DNA of 22,255 bases from JALQUL01 sp964556425 (GCA_964556425.1 CAZKWC010000049.1:1-22255), one strand, 5' to 3'; shown: positions 7,427 through 15,797, numbered from the stretch's first letter. Program-made: numbers and translations. The notes: generated by a model not told the origin, from the letters alone.

Positions 7427-8168
7427 ACAAACCTAAAAAACTATTCAAGTTAGGGTTGTGTAATAAATCAGCAGAAGGCCCACTTAAAACGACTTGGCCT
7501 TTTTGAAGTACCACTGCTTTATCAGAGCGTTGCAAGACTTTTTTAAAGTCGCGATCGACTATTAAAGTGGCAATACCAGAGGCTCTAATCTCATCAATCA
7601 CTCGCCAAATTTCTTGCACAATCAGAGGTGCAAGTCCTTCGGTGGCTTCATCTAAAATAATTAAGTCGGGGTGAGTCATGAGTGCTCTACCAATCGACAA
7701 CATTTGTTGTTCACCCCCAGAGAGTTCGCCACCTAAGTTGGTGTAACGCTCTTTTAAACGAGGGAAAGTACTTAAGACTTTATCAAGAGTCCAATCGTTT
7801 TGACCGTTACGTCCTATGCGCGAGGCCATGACTAAATTTTCTTTGACATCAAGGTTGGTAAAGATTCCTCGCCCTTCAGGTACATAGGCAATTCCTAGGC
7901 GAGCAACGCTATGTGCTTTTGCTTTAGAAACATCATGACCAAACACGCTAATTTTGCCATCACGTTGAGGTACTAAACCTAATAGACTTCTTATGAGAGT
8001 TGATTTTCCCATACCATTTCGACCTAATAAACCGATGGTTTCACCGCGCGCTATTTCTAGATCTATACCATGCAAAACATGGCTTGAGCCATACCATGCA
8101 TGCAGGTCTTGAATTTGCACTACTAGGCTATTATTAGTTTGAGTTGAGACTGCTTGGGTGGAGCTCAT
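7425..8168 (-). CDS. livF: Branched-chain amino acid / aromatic acid type ABC importer ATPase (LivF family)
   Basis: This 247-residue protein is one of the two ATPases of a LivFGMHK-type importer. Motifs: Walker A GRNGMGKST at about 49-57, signature LSGGEQQ at about 149-155 and Walker B LIILDEATEGLAP at about 169-181. The usual switch histidine position reads VDRDF; LivF proteins commonly lack the histidine there, so this is probably normal. Its ATG overlaps the TGA of the livG-like gene by 4 bp (ATGA), which implies translational coupling. It is the last gene of the operon that begins with benzoate-CoA ligase, so the imported substrate is probably benzoate or a related aromatic acid rather than leucine. 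The gene symbol denotes the family, not a proven substrate. Confidence 0.87.
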   Translation of the reverse strand: MSSTQAVSTQTNNSLVVQIQDLHAWYGSSHVLHGIDLEIARGETIGLLGRNGMGKSTLIRSLLGLVPQRDGKISVFGHDVSKAKAHSVARLGIAYVPEGRGIFTNLDVKENLVMASRIGRNGQNDWTLDKVLSTFPRLKERYTNLGGELSGGEQQMLSIGRALMTHPDLIILDEATEGLAPLIVQEIWRVIDEIRASGIATLIVDRDFKKVLQRSDKAVVLQKGQVVLSGPSADLLHNPNLNSFLGL

Positions 8169-8935
8169 GCGTGTTCTCCTAAATAGGCGGCTTGGACCAT
8201 TTCGTTTTCTCGCACGGCAGTAGGCGAGCCACTGGCAATAACTGCGCCATTGACCATTACGGTGATGACATCTGCAATTCGAAATACTGCATCCATATCG
8301 TGTTCGACTAAAAGAATGGCGTATTGGGTTCTTAAGTCGGCAAGTAAGGCCAGCATACGTTCTGTTTCTTCTGCACCCATGCCTGCAAGGGGTTCATCGA
8401 ATAATAAAACTTCAGGGCCAGTAGCTAAACACATGGCCATTTCTAATTGTCGTTTTTGACCATGCGAGAGTAAACCCGCAGGTCTTTGTGTGAGGCTTTC
8501 TAGGCCAGTGAGAGCGATGGCTTTATCGGCCATTTCACAGCTTTTTTGGCAACTAGTAGCACTTTGCCAAATTTGCCATGGTTTTTGAAATTTACCTTGA
8601 GCAGAAAGGCGACAATTTTCATATACGCTAAAGTTATTAAAAACGGTATTACGTTGATAACTTCGTCCTAGTCCTAGGTTGGCTCTTTTAGGCTGACTTA
8701 ATTGGCTAATATTGTGTCCTAATAAGTGAATCGTGCCACTGGTAGGCGCAAACTCACCCGATAACAAATTAATTAAAGTAGATTTACCCGCACCATTGGT
8801 ACCTATTACTGCGTGTACTTGATTGCGATACAGGTCAATTGAGACATTGTCAACTGCTAATAAGCCACCCCAGCGTTTGCTGAGTTGTTGTGCTGACAAG
8901 AGCGGTGCTGATGACTGAGTGATGGTTGGTTTCAT
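8165..8935 (-). CDS. livG: Branched-chain amino acid / aromatic acid type ABC importer ATPase (LivG family)
   Basis: This 256-residue partner of the LivF-like ATPase has Walker A GTNGAGKST at about 45-53, signature LSHGQKRQLE at about 156-165, Walker B VLLFDEPLAGMG at about 176-187 and switch H212 (VEHDMD). The long insert between the Q-loop region (RSYQRN) and the signature is typical of LivG. The start at 8935 has no clear ribosome binding site, and a 63-bp gap separates it from the livM-like stop. A slightly later start is possible, but the conserved domain begins near residue 12, leaving little room. It overlaps the next gene by 4 bp. Confidence 0.86.
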   Translation of the reverse strand: MKPTITQSSAPLLSAQQLSKRWGGLLAVDNVSIDLYRNQVHAVIGTNGAGKSTLINLLSGEFAPTSGTIHLLGHNISQLSQPKRANLGLGRSYQRNTVFNNFSVYENCRLSAQGKFQKPWQIWQSATSCQKSCEMADKAIALTGLESLTQRPAGLLSHGQKRQLEMAMCLATGPEVLLFDEPLAGMGAEETERMLALLADLRTQYAILLVEHDMDAVFRIADVITVMVNGAVIASGSPTAVRENEMVQAAYLGEHA

Positions 8936-8998
8936 TGGGCATTTAAAAAATGATGTAGGAATTAGCCTTCTGGTGCTTGAATGGGGTGCGCCTGAATC

Positions 8999-10000
8999 TT
9001 ACAATTTAGACTCTGAAATAGGGCCACCCAAGCGTTGTAACACTCTTGTAGGTAGTTCAATTAAACCTTTTGGCAACCATGCCACACAGGCAATAATCGT
9101 AATGCCTAAACCTAATTGCCAATGTTTAGAAAAACTGCCAAAAATGGCTTCCGATTTAAATAACTCTTGTAATAAAGCAAAAGCAAAAGCCCCTAATAAT
9201 GCACCTCTTAAGTGACCTAAACCACCCAAAATAATCATTATTAAAACAGCTCCCGATAAATGCCAGCTGAGTAATTCAGGATTCACATAGGCGTCTTTAA
9301 CACCGAATAAAAAACCAGCTAATCCTGCAATACAACCCGACACTACAAAAGCAGCTAATTTATAGGGATAGGTTGAAAAACCAGTGGCTCTCATTCTTTG
9401 CTCGTTTGACTTGATTCCGACTAGAGCATGACCAAAACGAGATTGCATGAGCAGGGCTAAAAATGCCATCACTGCGAATAAACAAAACAAAGTGAACCAA
9501 TAAAATACATTGGCATTATCAAGATCAATTAAAGTGTAATTACCAATGCTTAAAACAGGTTTGAGCATTAAATAAATGCCATCGGTGCCGCCACCAATAG
9601 GAGTGTCATGAAAAATATAATAAGCCATTTGAGCAAATGCTAAAGTGACCATAATAAAATAAACACCCTGGGTTCTGAGTGATAAAGCACCCATAAACAA
9701 GGCATAGAATCCTGCAGCTGCAATGCTTAATAACATTAAGGTAATTAAAGCCGGTGGGCTACTACCGTCACCACTCATTAAGACCGCGATATAAGCACCA
9801 ATACCAAAAAATGCTGAATGCCCAAAACAGACTAAGCCAGTGCGTCCTACGAGTAGTTCTAGGCTAAGCGCAAAAATAGCATAAATCATAATTTTGCTGA
9901 CTAAATCTATGCCAAATTGACCGGCTACCAATGGATAAACAGCTAGGGCTAGCATGCATATCAATACAAAAAAGAAAGCGGATTGACGATTAAAAAACAT
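8999..10000 (-). CDS. livM: Branched-chain amino acid / aromatic acid type ABC importer permease (LivM family)
   Basis: This inner-membrane permease subunit of 333 residues has about eight to ten hydrophobic segments and LivM family patterns: GRTGLVCFGHSAFFGIGAY near the N-terminus and IILGGLGHLRGALLGAF in the last third. The start chosen is the ATG at 10000-9998: AGGA stands 7 bases upstream, and this leaves only 4 bases after the livH-like stop. A start at 10027 would add nine charged residues and overlap livH, and has no ribosome binding site. It forms the translocation channel with the LivH-like permease. Confidence 0.87.
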   Translation of the reverse strand: MFFNRQSAFFFVLICMLALAVYPLVAGQFGIDLVSKIMIYAIFALSLELLVGRTGLVCFGHSAFFGIGAYIAVLMSGDGSSPPALITLMLLSIAAAGFYALFMGALSLRTQGVYFIMVTLAFAQMAYYIFHDTPIGGGTDGIYLMLKPVLSIGNYTLIDLDNANVFYWFTLFCLFAVMAFLALLMQSRFGHALVGIKSNEQRMRATGFSTYPYKLAAFVVSGCIAGLAGFLFGVKDAYVNPELLSWHLSGAVLIMIILGGLGHLRGALLGAFAFALLQELFKSEAIFGSFSKHWQLGLGITIIACVAWLPKGLIELPTRVLQRLGGPISESKL

Positions 10001-10004
10001 TTTT

Positions 10005-10886
10005 TTATCCTGCTTTAAATAGGCCATTGGGTTTTACTAAAAGAATAAGCGCCATTAGCACATAAACTAAAACGCCAGCTGCTTGTGGAAATACGACTTT
10101 GCCAAAGGTATCTACCACACCAATTAATAGGGCGGCCACTAATGCGCCTCTAATTGATCCAATACCACCTATGACTACCACCACAAAACAAATAATGAGT
10201 ACCGAGTTGCCCATGCCAGGGTAAACCGAAGAAACAGGTGATGCAATAATGCCTGCGGTAACGGCTAAAGCTACGCCAGCAGCGAACACTACTCGGTATA
10301 AAAACTGAATATCAATGCCAAGCGCTTGCACCATTTCGCGGTTATTACTACCTGCTCTTATCATCATACCAAGTCGAGTTTTAGTAAGCACTAAATACAT
10401 GCCCAAAGCCAATACTAAACAAACGGCGGACATAAAAATTCGGTAAATTGGATAGGTCATTAAGTCACCTAGAGCAAAGGAACCAGAAAGCCATTCAGGG
10501 GCTTGCACGCCATAAACATCATCACCAATTAAAATGCTGCGAAGCTCTTCAAAAACTAAAATCAAACCATAAGTCATAAGCACTTGTTGTAAGTGTTCAC
10601 GCTCATATAAATAACTAAAAAATGCCCACTCTAAAACATAGCCCAAGACAATCGACAATACAATTCCTAAGGCCAAAACACTAAAAAACCCACCTCCAAA
10701 AGTACCTGCTACCCAAGGCGATAAAGCATAGGCCATATAAGCACCTATCATGTAAAAGCTGCCGTGAGCCAAATTAATAACACCCATAATGCCAAATATT
10801 AAAGTCAGGCCAGAGGCCACTAAAAATAATAATAAGCCGTACTGAAGTGAATTAAGGCATTGGACCAAGAAAGTAGCGATGTCCAT
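10005..10886 (-). CDS. livH: Branched-chain amino acid / aromatic acid type ABC importer permease (LivH family)
   Basis: This permease of 293 residues is largely hydrophobic. It shows the LivH landmarks: SGLTLIFGIMGVINLAHGSFYMIGAY at about 25-50, a central MIRAGSNNREMVQALGID cytoplasmic loop, and VVVIGGIGSIRGALVAALLIG near the end. The ATG at 10886 is preceded by AAAGG at a suitable distance. The gene lies 133 bp after the livK-like gene, with a long hairpin in the gap, and its stop is followed 4 bases later by the livM start. It pairs with LivM in the inner membrane. Confidence 0.88.
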   Translation of the reverse strand: MDIATFLVQCLNSLQYGLLLFLVASGLTLIFGIMGVINLAHGSFYMIGAYMAYALSPWVAGTFGGGFFSVLALGIVLSIVLGYVLEWAFFSYLYEREHLQQVLMTYGLILVFEELRSILIGDDVYGVQAPEWLSGSFALGDLMTYPIYRIFMSAVCLVLALGMYLVLTKTRLGMMIRAGSNNREMVQALGIDIQFLYRVVFAAGVALAVTAGIIASPVSSVYPGMGNSVLIICFVVVVIGGIGSIRGALVAALLIGVVDTFGKVVFPQAAGVLVYVLMALILLVKPNGLFKAG

Positions 10887-10933
10887 TGATGAACCTTTGG
10901 AGAGAAAAATAATAAGAACAGTGCTAGGGGATT

Positions 10934-10974
10934 GGCACTAGCTTTTGCAATTGGTTTGTCAAAAGTCTAGTGCC
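10934..10974. repeat. Long intercistronic hairpin between livK- and livH-like genes
   Basis: GGCACTAG plus CTTTTG (10934-10947) pairs with CAAAAG, a bulged T, then CTAGTGCC (10960-10974). This gives a 14-bp stem with a 12-base loop. In the direction of transcription (minus) no T-run follows, so it is not a classical terminator. It may protect the upstream livK-like message from 3' exonucleases and raise binding-protein levels, as intercistronic hairpins do in other importer operons. Confidence 0.6.
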
Positions 10975-11019
10975 ATAAAAAGAATAAAACGATTTACCCT
11001 TTTGAGGGGGCGAGGTCAA

Positions 11020-12195
11020 TTACATTCTGCAACCACGTGCAGGGTCAGCCAATTGCTTGGAAGCCACACCTAAACTCAGATTTTCACGACCTTTTACTTC
11101 ACGTAAATAAATATCTTGAATCGGATTATTGGCTTTAGATAATTTGAATGGACCTCTTGGGCTATTGACTGTAATGTTTTGCATTGCGGCTGCCATTTCA
11201 GCTTTTTTGCTGACATCGCCTTTTACTGCAGTTAAACCTGCTTGTAAAATTTGGGCTGCATCATAACCTTGAACCGCATAAACATCAGGTTGAAGCTTAT
11301 AGGCCTTCACATAGGCTAAACGGAATGAGTTATTGCGTGCAGTCTCTAGGTTATCGGCATAATGCAAGGTAGTGAGCAAGCCAGATGCCGCTTCGCCTTG
11401 TGCTTCTAATGTGCCGTCGGTAATAAAGCCAGCACCATACAAAGGAATAGTTTTACGAAGACCCGCTGCATGGTAATCTTTCACAAATTTAACCGCTCCA
11501 CCGCCAGCAAAAAAGGTGTAAACCGCATCAGGTTTAGTAGCTGCAATTTCTGTTAATAAGGCTTGGAATTCTACGTTAGGGAAAGGCAGTGTTAACTCCT
11601 TGACCACTTGGCCACCCTTTTTCTCGAAAGCTTCTTTAAAGCCTTTGACTGATTCATCACCAGCTGCGTATTTCCAAGTAATAGTCACTACTTTTTTATG
11701 ACCTTTTTTCGCCATAACTTCGCCCATGGCATAACCAGGTTGCCAGTTGCTAAATGAGCTACGATAAATATTGGGTGCACACATAGGGCCTGTTACGGCA
11801 TCGGCGCCAGCATTTGGAACTACCAGTAGGGTATTGGTGTCTTTGGCAACTTTTGCCATTGCCATGGCTACTCCAGAGTGAACACTGCCTACTAAAATAT
11901 CCACTTGATCACGCTTGACTAATTTATTAACGTTGTCTGTGGCTTTAGAAGGATCAGACTCATCATCTACTTTAAAAAATTCCACCTCACGACCAGCGAT
12001 TTTTCCACCTTGCTCGGCTAATTGCAATTTAAAGCCGTTTTCAATGGCAGTGCCTAAGGCCGCAAAAGTGCCTGTATAAGGCAGCATTAAGCCTACTTTA
12101 ATTTTGCCAGTATTTTGAGCGATTGCATTGCCTGAAAGAAGTGGTAATGCAACTGCGCATAAACTTGCTAACAAGGCGCGTTGAAATTTTTTCAT
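11020..12195 (-). CDS. Periplasmic binding protein of the Liv-type importer, probably for benzoate-like acids
   Basis: The 391-residue protein belongs to the Peripla_BP_6 (LivJ/LivK-like) family. Residues 1-26 are a signal peptide with AIA|Q cleavage. The mature protein begins KIKVGLMLPYTGTFAALGTAIENGF, which is the usual start of this fold. A VPNAGAD segment and an FFAGGGA segment correspond to ligand-cleft loops. AGGAG lies 8 bases before the ATG. It is followed by livH-, livM-, livG- and livF-like genes and preceded by an alpha/beta hydrolase and benzoate-CoA ligase in one orientation. This points to an aromatic acid rather than a branched-chain amino acid as ligand, an inference from context. 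Box clusters in other betaproteobacteria carry similar importers. Confidence 0.87.
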   Translation of the reverse strand: MKKFQRALLASLCAVALPLLSGNAIAQNTGKIKVGLMLPYTGTFAALGTAIENGFKLQLAEQGGKIAGREVEFFKVDDESDPSKATDNVNKLVKRDQVDILVGSVHSGVAMAMAKVAKDTNTLLVVPNAGADAVTGPMCAPNIYRSSFSNWQPGYAMGEVMAKKGHKKVVTITWKYAAGDESVKGFKEAFEKKGGQVVKELTLPFPNVEFQALLTEIAATKPDAVYTFFAGGGAVKFVKDYHAAGLRKTIPLYGAGFITDGTLEAQGEAASGLLTTLHYADNLETARNNSFRLAYVKAYKLQPDVYAVQGYDAAQILQAGLTAVKGDVSKKAEMAAAMQNITVNSPRGPFKLSKANNPIQDIYLREVKGRENLSLGVASKQLADPARGCRM

Positions 12196-12237
12196 GAGGT
12201 GTCTCCTTTTGGTTAATAATGAAGGTGAAAAAAACTA

Positions 12238-13077
12238 TTATGCTATGAATTCACTACAAGCTTGTAACACTTGCTGTAATTGATCTTTATGAGGTGAGTG
12301 GCCACAATCTTGCAATTGAATTAATCGAGTGGGCGAGTGCAATTTTTGAATTTGATTGATTTGCTCCATAGTGCCATAAGCATCTTGAAAGCCTTGTATG
12401 GCAAGTACAGGGCATTGTAATTGTCTTAACTCGGCTGCTAAATTCCATGTGCTAAATTCCTCTGATAACCATATTGAACTCCAAGATTCAAAACACAATT
12501 GTGGGTTTTGATGATGCTTAGATAAGGCGGCAAGCATATGGCCATTGAAGTAAGCAAGCCGTGCTTTTTGAATGCCTTCTAAAGTGATATTTTCGACTTT
12601 TGTATGCGGTGCTAAAACAGTGAGTGTACTGAGCAGTTGCGGAAATTGTGCAGCAAAAATGATTGCAATGGAGGCTCCATCACTATGACCCAATAAGTGT
12701 AATTTTTGCTCGCTGCTATTTTCTGCATTGAGCCAGTTCAAAGATTTTAAAATTAAGGGTAGTATTTCTTTGGCTTGTAAATGCATAAAGTCAGCAGTCC
12801 AATTAGGGCTATTGCCCAGAGGACTTGATTTTCCGTAACCCGGCCTAGAATACACCATACCCTGCATACCTACAAGACGGCATAACTGCTCTGGAAAATT
12901 TTTCCACATAGATACACAACCCAGACCTTCGTGCAAAAAAATTATTTTTTCTGGAGTGTTGATTTGCACTGGTGTAATGAGTTGATATTCAACTGACAAG
13001 CACTGCCCATTCCATTCAATTTCGGTAAATGAAGTGGTGCTAGGCAGAGCAGAAATGACAGGTGAAATCGCACTCAT
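12238..13077 (-). CDS. Alpha/beta hydrolase in the benzoate operon
   Basis: This 279-residue protein has an alpha/beta-hydrolase fold and no signal peptide, so it is probably cytoplasmic. Visible active-site elements are an oxyanion-hole segment HEGLG at about 49-53, the nucleophile elbow GHSDG with Ser132, a likely acid Asp232 (GFQDAYG) and His260 (DCGHSPHKDQ). It lies 38 bp after benzoate-CoA ligase and 42 bp before the livK-like gene, so it is co-transcribed with import and activation. The substrate is unknown: it could hydrolyse an aromatic ester before activation, or a CoA thioester or lactone side product. No clear ribosome binding site precedes the ATG, so expression may depend on translation of the ligase. 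Confidence 0.85.
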   Translation of the reverse strand: MSAISPVISALPSTTSFTEIEWNGQCLSVEYQLITPVQINTPEKIIFLHEGLGCVSMWKNFPEQLCRLVGMQGMVYSRPGYGKSSPLGNSPNWTADFMHLQAKEILPLILKSLNWLNAENSSEQKLHLLGHSDGASIAIIFAAQFPQLLSTLTVLAPHTKVENITLEGIQKARLAYFNGHMLAALSKHHQNPQLCFESWSSIWLSEEFSTWNLAAELRQLQCPVLAIQGFQDAYGTMEQINQIQKLHSPTRLIQLQDCGHSPHKDQLQQVLQACSEFIA

Positions 13078-13115
13078 GATCAGAGGGTTAGTGGCTAAGT
13101 AAAATCATAATGGAC

Positions 13116-14720
13116 TTAGGAATGGCTTAGTTCACGCAATTTAAAACGTTGAATTTTGCCTGTAGCAGTTTTGGGTAATTGGGAAACAAATTCAATCATT
13201 CTTGGATATTTATAAGGTGCTAAAAATTGTTTAACAAAAGCCTTGAGTTCTTCTTCGGTGGCAGTTTTGCCCTCTTTTAAAACCACATAAGCTTTGGTTT
13301 TAGTAAGACCATCTTGGTCGTTTACACCAATTACAGCACTTTCTAAAACACTTGGATGCTGGATAAGGGTGGCTTCGACTTCAAATGGCGATACGTAAAT
13401 ACCACTTACTTTTAACATATCATCGCTTCTTCCCGCATAGGTATAACTACCATCTTGGTTGCGAATATATTTATCGCCGCTTTTAGTCCATTCACCTTGA
13501 AACGTGTCTTTTGACTTTTCTCGGTTCGCCCAGTACATCAAAGCAGAGCTTTGCCCTTTAATATAAAGATCTCCTGTTTCTCCGTCTGCAACATTTTGGC
13601 CATCATCGCCACGTAACTGAATTTCATAGCCAGCTACCGGCCAACCAGTAGTGCCATACTTCACTTTACCCGGGTAATTAGATAAAAAGATATGGAGCAT
13701 TTCGGTGGAGCCAATACCATCAATAATTTCTACACCGTAATGCTGAGTAAAGCGTTGACCAATATCGGCTGGTAGAGCTTCTCCTGCTGATGAGCAAAGT
13801 CGCAAATTCACTTTTTCTTTAGCCGGTAAATGTGCAGAAGCCAACATGCCCGCATAACCTGTTGGCGCCCCAAAGAAAATAGTAGGTTGTTGCTCTATCC
13901 AACGTTTAAAGGTGGCTTCAGGAGTTGGTCGTTCTGCCATTAATACCACGGTGGCGCCGACATACAATGGAAAGGTAAGGCTATTGCCAAGTCCATAGGC
14001 AAAAAATAATTTAGCAGCCGAAAAACAGACGTCATTTTCTTGAATATTCAATACACCGCAGCCATAGTAGTGTGCGGTGTAAATAGGATTGGCATGGCTA
14101 TGCACCGTACCCTTAGGGCGACCTGTAGAACCAGAAGAATAAAGCCAAAAGGCAGGGTCATCTGCATTGGTTTTAGATTCTTGTGTAAGAGGAGTTTGCC
14201 CTAACAGCGCTTGCTGGAGATTGGTTTCATTGCTTGCATACTCATTTACTTCGCCAGATACCCATATTTTTTGCACCTCATGCTGTGGATATTTTTCAAG
14301 TGCTTGGTGTAATGTGGGTAATAATGCTGCAGATACAAAAACAGCTTGCGCTCTGCTATGCTCGAGCATATAGGCATAGTCATCAGAGGTAAGAAGTGTA
14401 TTAACCGCAACCGAAACACATCCTGCATATAAAGTACCCAGAAAACAAACAGGCCAGTCGCAGTTGTCATGCATTAATAACAATACTCTTGCTTCAATCC
14501 CAATATTGGCATTTTTTAATAGGCCCGCAACTTGCTGCGTTGCCGTATGTAATTGGCCATAGCTTAGCGAACCTTTGTCATCTATATAGGCAATTTTGTG
14601 AGGACGACTTTTGTTTCGCGCAAGAAGCTCGGCACTAAAATTAAAACTGCCAGTTGGAATTGATAAACCATTCTGGGCATCTGTAGGAGCTGAAGATGGG
14701 CCGTTTGCAAAAGTGTTCAT
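13116..14720 (-). CDS. bclA: Benzoate-CoA ligase
   Basis: This enzyme converts benzoate, ATP and CoA to benzoyl-CoA, AMP and pyrophosphate, the entry step of the box pathway in the cytoplasm. It has 534 residues, normal for the family. Adenylate-forming motifs are in order: the P-loop YSSGSTGRPKG at about 194-204, the aromatic-pocket region AKLFFAYGLGNS at about 236-247, GIGSTEMLHIFLSN at about 335-348, the hinge YAGRSDDMLKVSGIYVSP at about 428-445 and catalytic Lys522 in PKTATGK. AKLFFAYGLGN and GSTEMLHIF are characteristic of benzoate/2-aminobenzoate-CoA ligases rather than acetyl- or acyl-CoA synthetases. The gene starts the minus-strand operon and is divergent from boxR, with about 160 bp between them. 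Confidence 0.92.
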   Translation of the reverse strand: MNTFANGPSSAPTDAQNGLSIPTGSFNFSAELLARNKSRPHKIAYIDDKGSLSYGQLHTATQQVAGLLKNANIGIEARVLLLMHDNCDWPVCFLGTLYAGCVSVAVNTLLTSDDYAYMLEHSRAQAVFVSAALLPTLHQALEKYPQHEVQKIWVSGEVNEYASNETNLQQALLGQTPLTQESKTNADDPAFWLYSSGSTGRPKGTVHSHANPIYTAHYYGCGVLNIQENDVCFSAAKLFFAYGLGNSLTFPLYVGATVVLMAERPTPEATFKRWIEQQPTIFFGAPTGYAGMLASAHLPAKEKVNLRLCSSAGEALPADIGQRFTQHYGVEIIDGIGSTEMLHIFLSNYPGKVKYGTTGWPVAGYEIQLRGDDGQNVADGETGDLYIKGQSSALMYWANREKSKDTFQGEWTKSGDKYIRNQDGSYTYAGRSDDMLKVSGIYVSPFEVEATLIQHPSVLESAVIGVNDQDGLTKTKAYVVLKEGKTATEEELKAFVKQFLAPYKYPRMIEFVSQLPKTATGKIQRFKLRELSHS

Positions 14721-14770
14721 AGGGGTTCGCTAATCTATTGTTATTTCGAATTTGATACTTGCCAAATTGG

Positions 14771-14800
14771 TTAAAATGTGAAATATTATTCGCATGTCAA
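14771..14800 (-). promoter_or_regulatory. Candidate promoter for the bclA-liv operon
   Basis: On the minus strand a perfect -35 TTGACA (14800-14795) is followed at 17-18 bp by a weak T-rich -10 (ATTTTA or TTTTAA, about 14777-14771). It would give a leader of roughly 40-50 nt before the bclA ATG at 14720. The -35 hexamer is the same block that serves as -35 position for the opposing boxR promoter. Confidence 0.45.
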
Positions 14801-14823
14801 GTATGATAATTCTTATTTATAAT
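14795..14823 (+). promoter_or_regulatory. Candidate boxR promoter
   Basis: A perfect -10 TATAAT (14818-14823) lies 17 bp after TGTCAA (14795-14800), a poor -35. Transcription would start near 14830, about 50 nt before the boxR ATG. The weak -35 fits a regulator gene expressed at a low level. Confidence 0.5.
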
Positions 14824-14830
14824 GCCTACA

Positions 14831-14845
14831 AGCAATATATTGCAT
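14831..14845. promoter_or_regulatory. Putative BoxR operator (AGCA-N6-TGCA) at the boxR transcript start
   Basis: AGCA (14831-14834), six A/T bases and TGCA (14841-14844) match the TGCA-N6-TGCA element upstream of boxC in all but one defined base. The block also contains the perfect 12-bp palindrome GCAATATATTGC (14832-14843). Its position at the predicted boxR start suggests autorepression. TGCA-N6-TGCA repeats are the known operator form of BzdR, the close relative of BoxR. Confidence 0.5.
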
Positions 14846-14879
14846 GATTCAGGGTAAGTACTGATCAAAAAGAGTAAAA

Positions 14880-15797
14880 ATGATGAAAAAAACAAAAAAT
14901 TTGCCGGGTTTGGCTTCTAGTCCTGAAGAAAAACATCCTTTTTTAGAGTCTTTGGGTGAAAGAGTAAAACATTTAAGGAGTAGAAGTGGTTTAACTCGTA
15001 AAGCAGTTGCACAGTTGGCCAATATGTCAGAGCGACATTTGGCTAATTTGGAATATGGTCTTGGAAATGTGTCGGCCTTGGTTTTATTTGATTTATCTAA
15101 AGCGTTGCGCTGTTCAATTGCAGAGTTAATGGGGGATGTGACTACCTCTAATCCTGAATGGTTAATGCTGCGCGAAATGCTGGAAAATAAAAATGAAGAA
15201 ACTTTACGCAGAGTACGCGTTGCAGTGAGCGAATTACTCGACACCGGGGGTGTGAAGAGTGGAGGTAAGCAGCAACGTTTGGCATTAATTGGCTTGCGAG
15301 GTGCAGGTAAAAGCACTCTGGGTCAAATGCTGGCGCAAGAGCTGGGTTACCCTTTTGTCGAGCTGAGTCGAGAAATAGAAAAATTTGCGGGCTGTAGTGT
15401 GTCGGAAATCCAAAGCCTTTATGGAATGAGTGCCTATCGACGCTATGAAAGACGTGCTTTGGAAGAGACCATACAGCTTTATCAAGAGGTAGTAATTGCC
15501 ACTCCAGGAGGTTTGGTTTCAGACTCCGCCTCCTTTAATTTATTATTAGGTCATTGCACCACTGTATGGCTTAAAGCAGTGCCAGAAGATCATTTGCAGC
15601 GAGTTGCCGCACAAGGCGATATGCGTCCAATGGCTGCTAGTAAAGAAGCTTTACAAGACTTAAGACAAATTTTAGAAGGGCGGGCTGCTTTTTATTCAAA
15701 AGCCGATTACACCTTAAATACAAGTTTGCAAAGTCTCGCTACTACCTTTGATTTACTCAAAAATACTGCCAGAGAAGCATTACAAATTGCCGCATAA
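14880..15797 (+). CDS. boxR: BoxR: XRE-family regulator fused to a shikimate-kinase-like domain
   Basis: This 305-residue regulator of the BoxR/BzdR family controls box genes in response to benzoyl-CoA in studied betaproteobacteria. Residues about 24-86 form a helix-turn-helix XRE domain (LGERVKHLRSRSGLTRKAVA..). After a linker, about 133-303 form a shikimate-kinase-like domain with Walker A GLRGAGKST at about 138-146 and a TPGGLV segment at about 208-213. The place where shikimate kinases have an Asp-x-Asp substrate motif reads Glu-Leu-Ser (161-163), so it is a ligand sensor rather than a working kinase. Two ATGs are adjacent; the first follows AAAGAG at proper spacing. It is divergent from bclA and upstream of boxCBA, and its likely operators lie in front of both units. 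Confidence 0.92.
   Translation: MMKKTKNLPGLASSPEEKHPFLESLGERVKHLRSRSGLTRKAVAQLANMSERHLANLEYGLGNVSALVLFDLSKALRCSIAELMGDVTTSNPEWLMLREMLENKNEETLRRVRVAVSELLDTGGVKSGGKQQRLALIGLRGAGKSTLGQMLAQELGYPFVELSREIEKFAGCSVSEIQSLYGMSAYRRYERRALEETIQLYQEVVIATPGGLVSDSASFNLLLGHCTTVWLKAVPEDHLQRVAAQGDMRPMAASKEALQDLRQILEGRAAFYSKADYTLNTSLQSLATTFDLLKNTAREALQIAA

Noticed and set aside
7533..7563. Missing switch histidine in the LivF-like ATPase as a sign of inactivation
   Set aside because: LivF proteins generally lack this histidine, and all other motifs are intact.
8919..9215. 98-codon plus-strand frame over the livG/livM junction
   Set aside because: It is antisense to two recognised genes and has no domain or ribosome binding site.
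14849..15316. 155-codon minus-strand frame opposite boxR
   Set aside because: BoxR is clearly coding on the plus strand; the opposite frame shows no recognisable motif.
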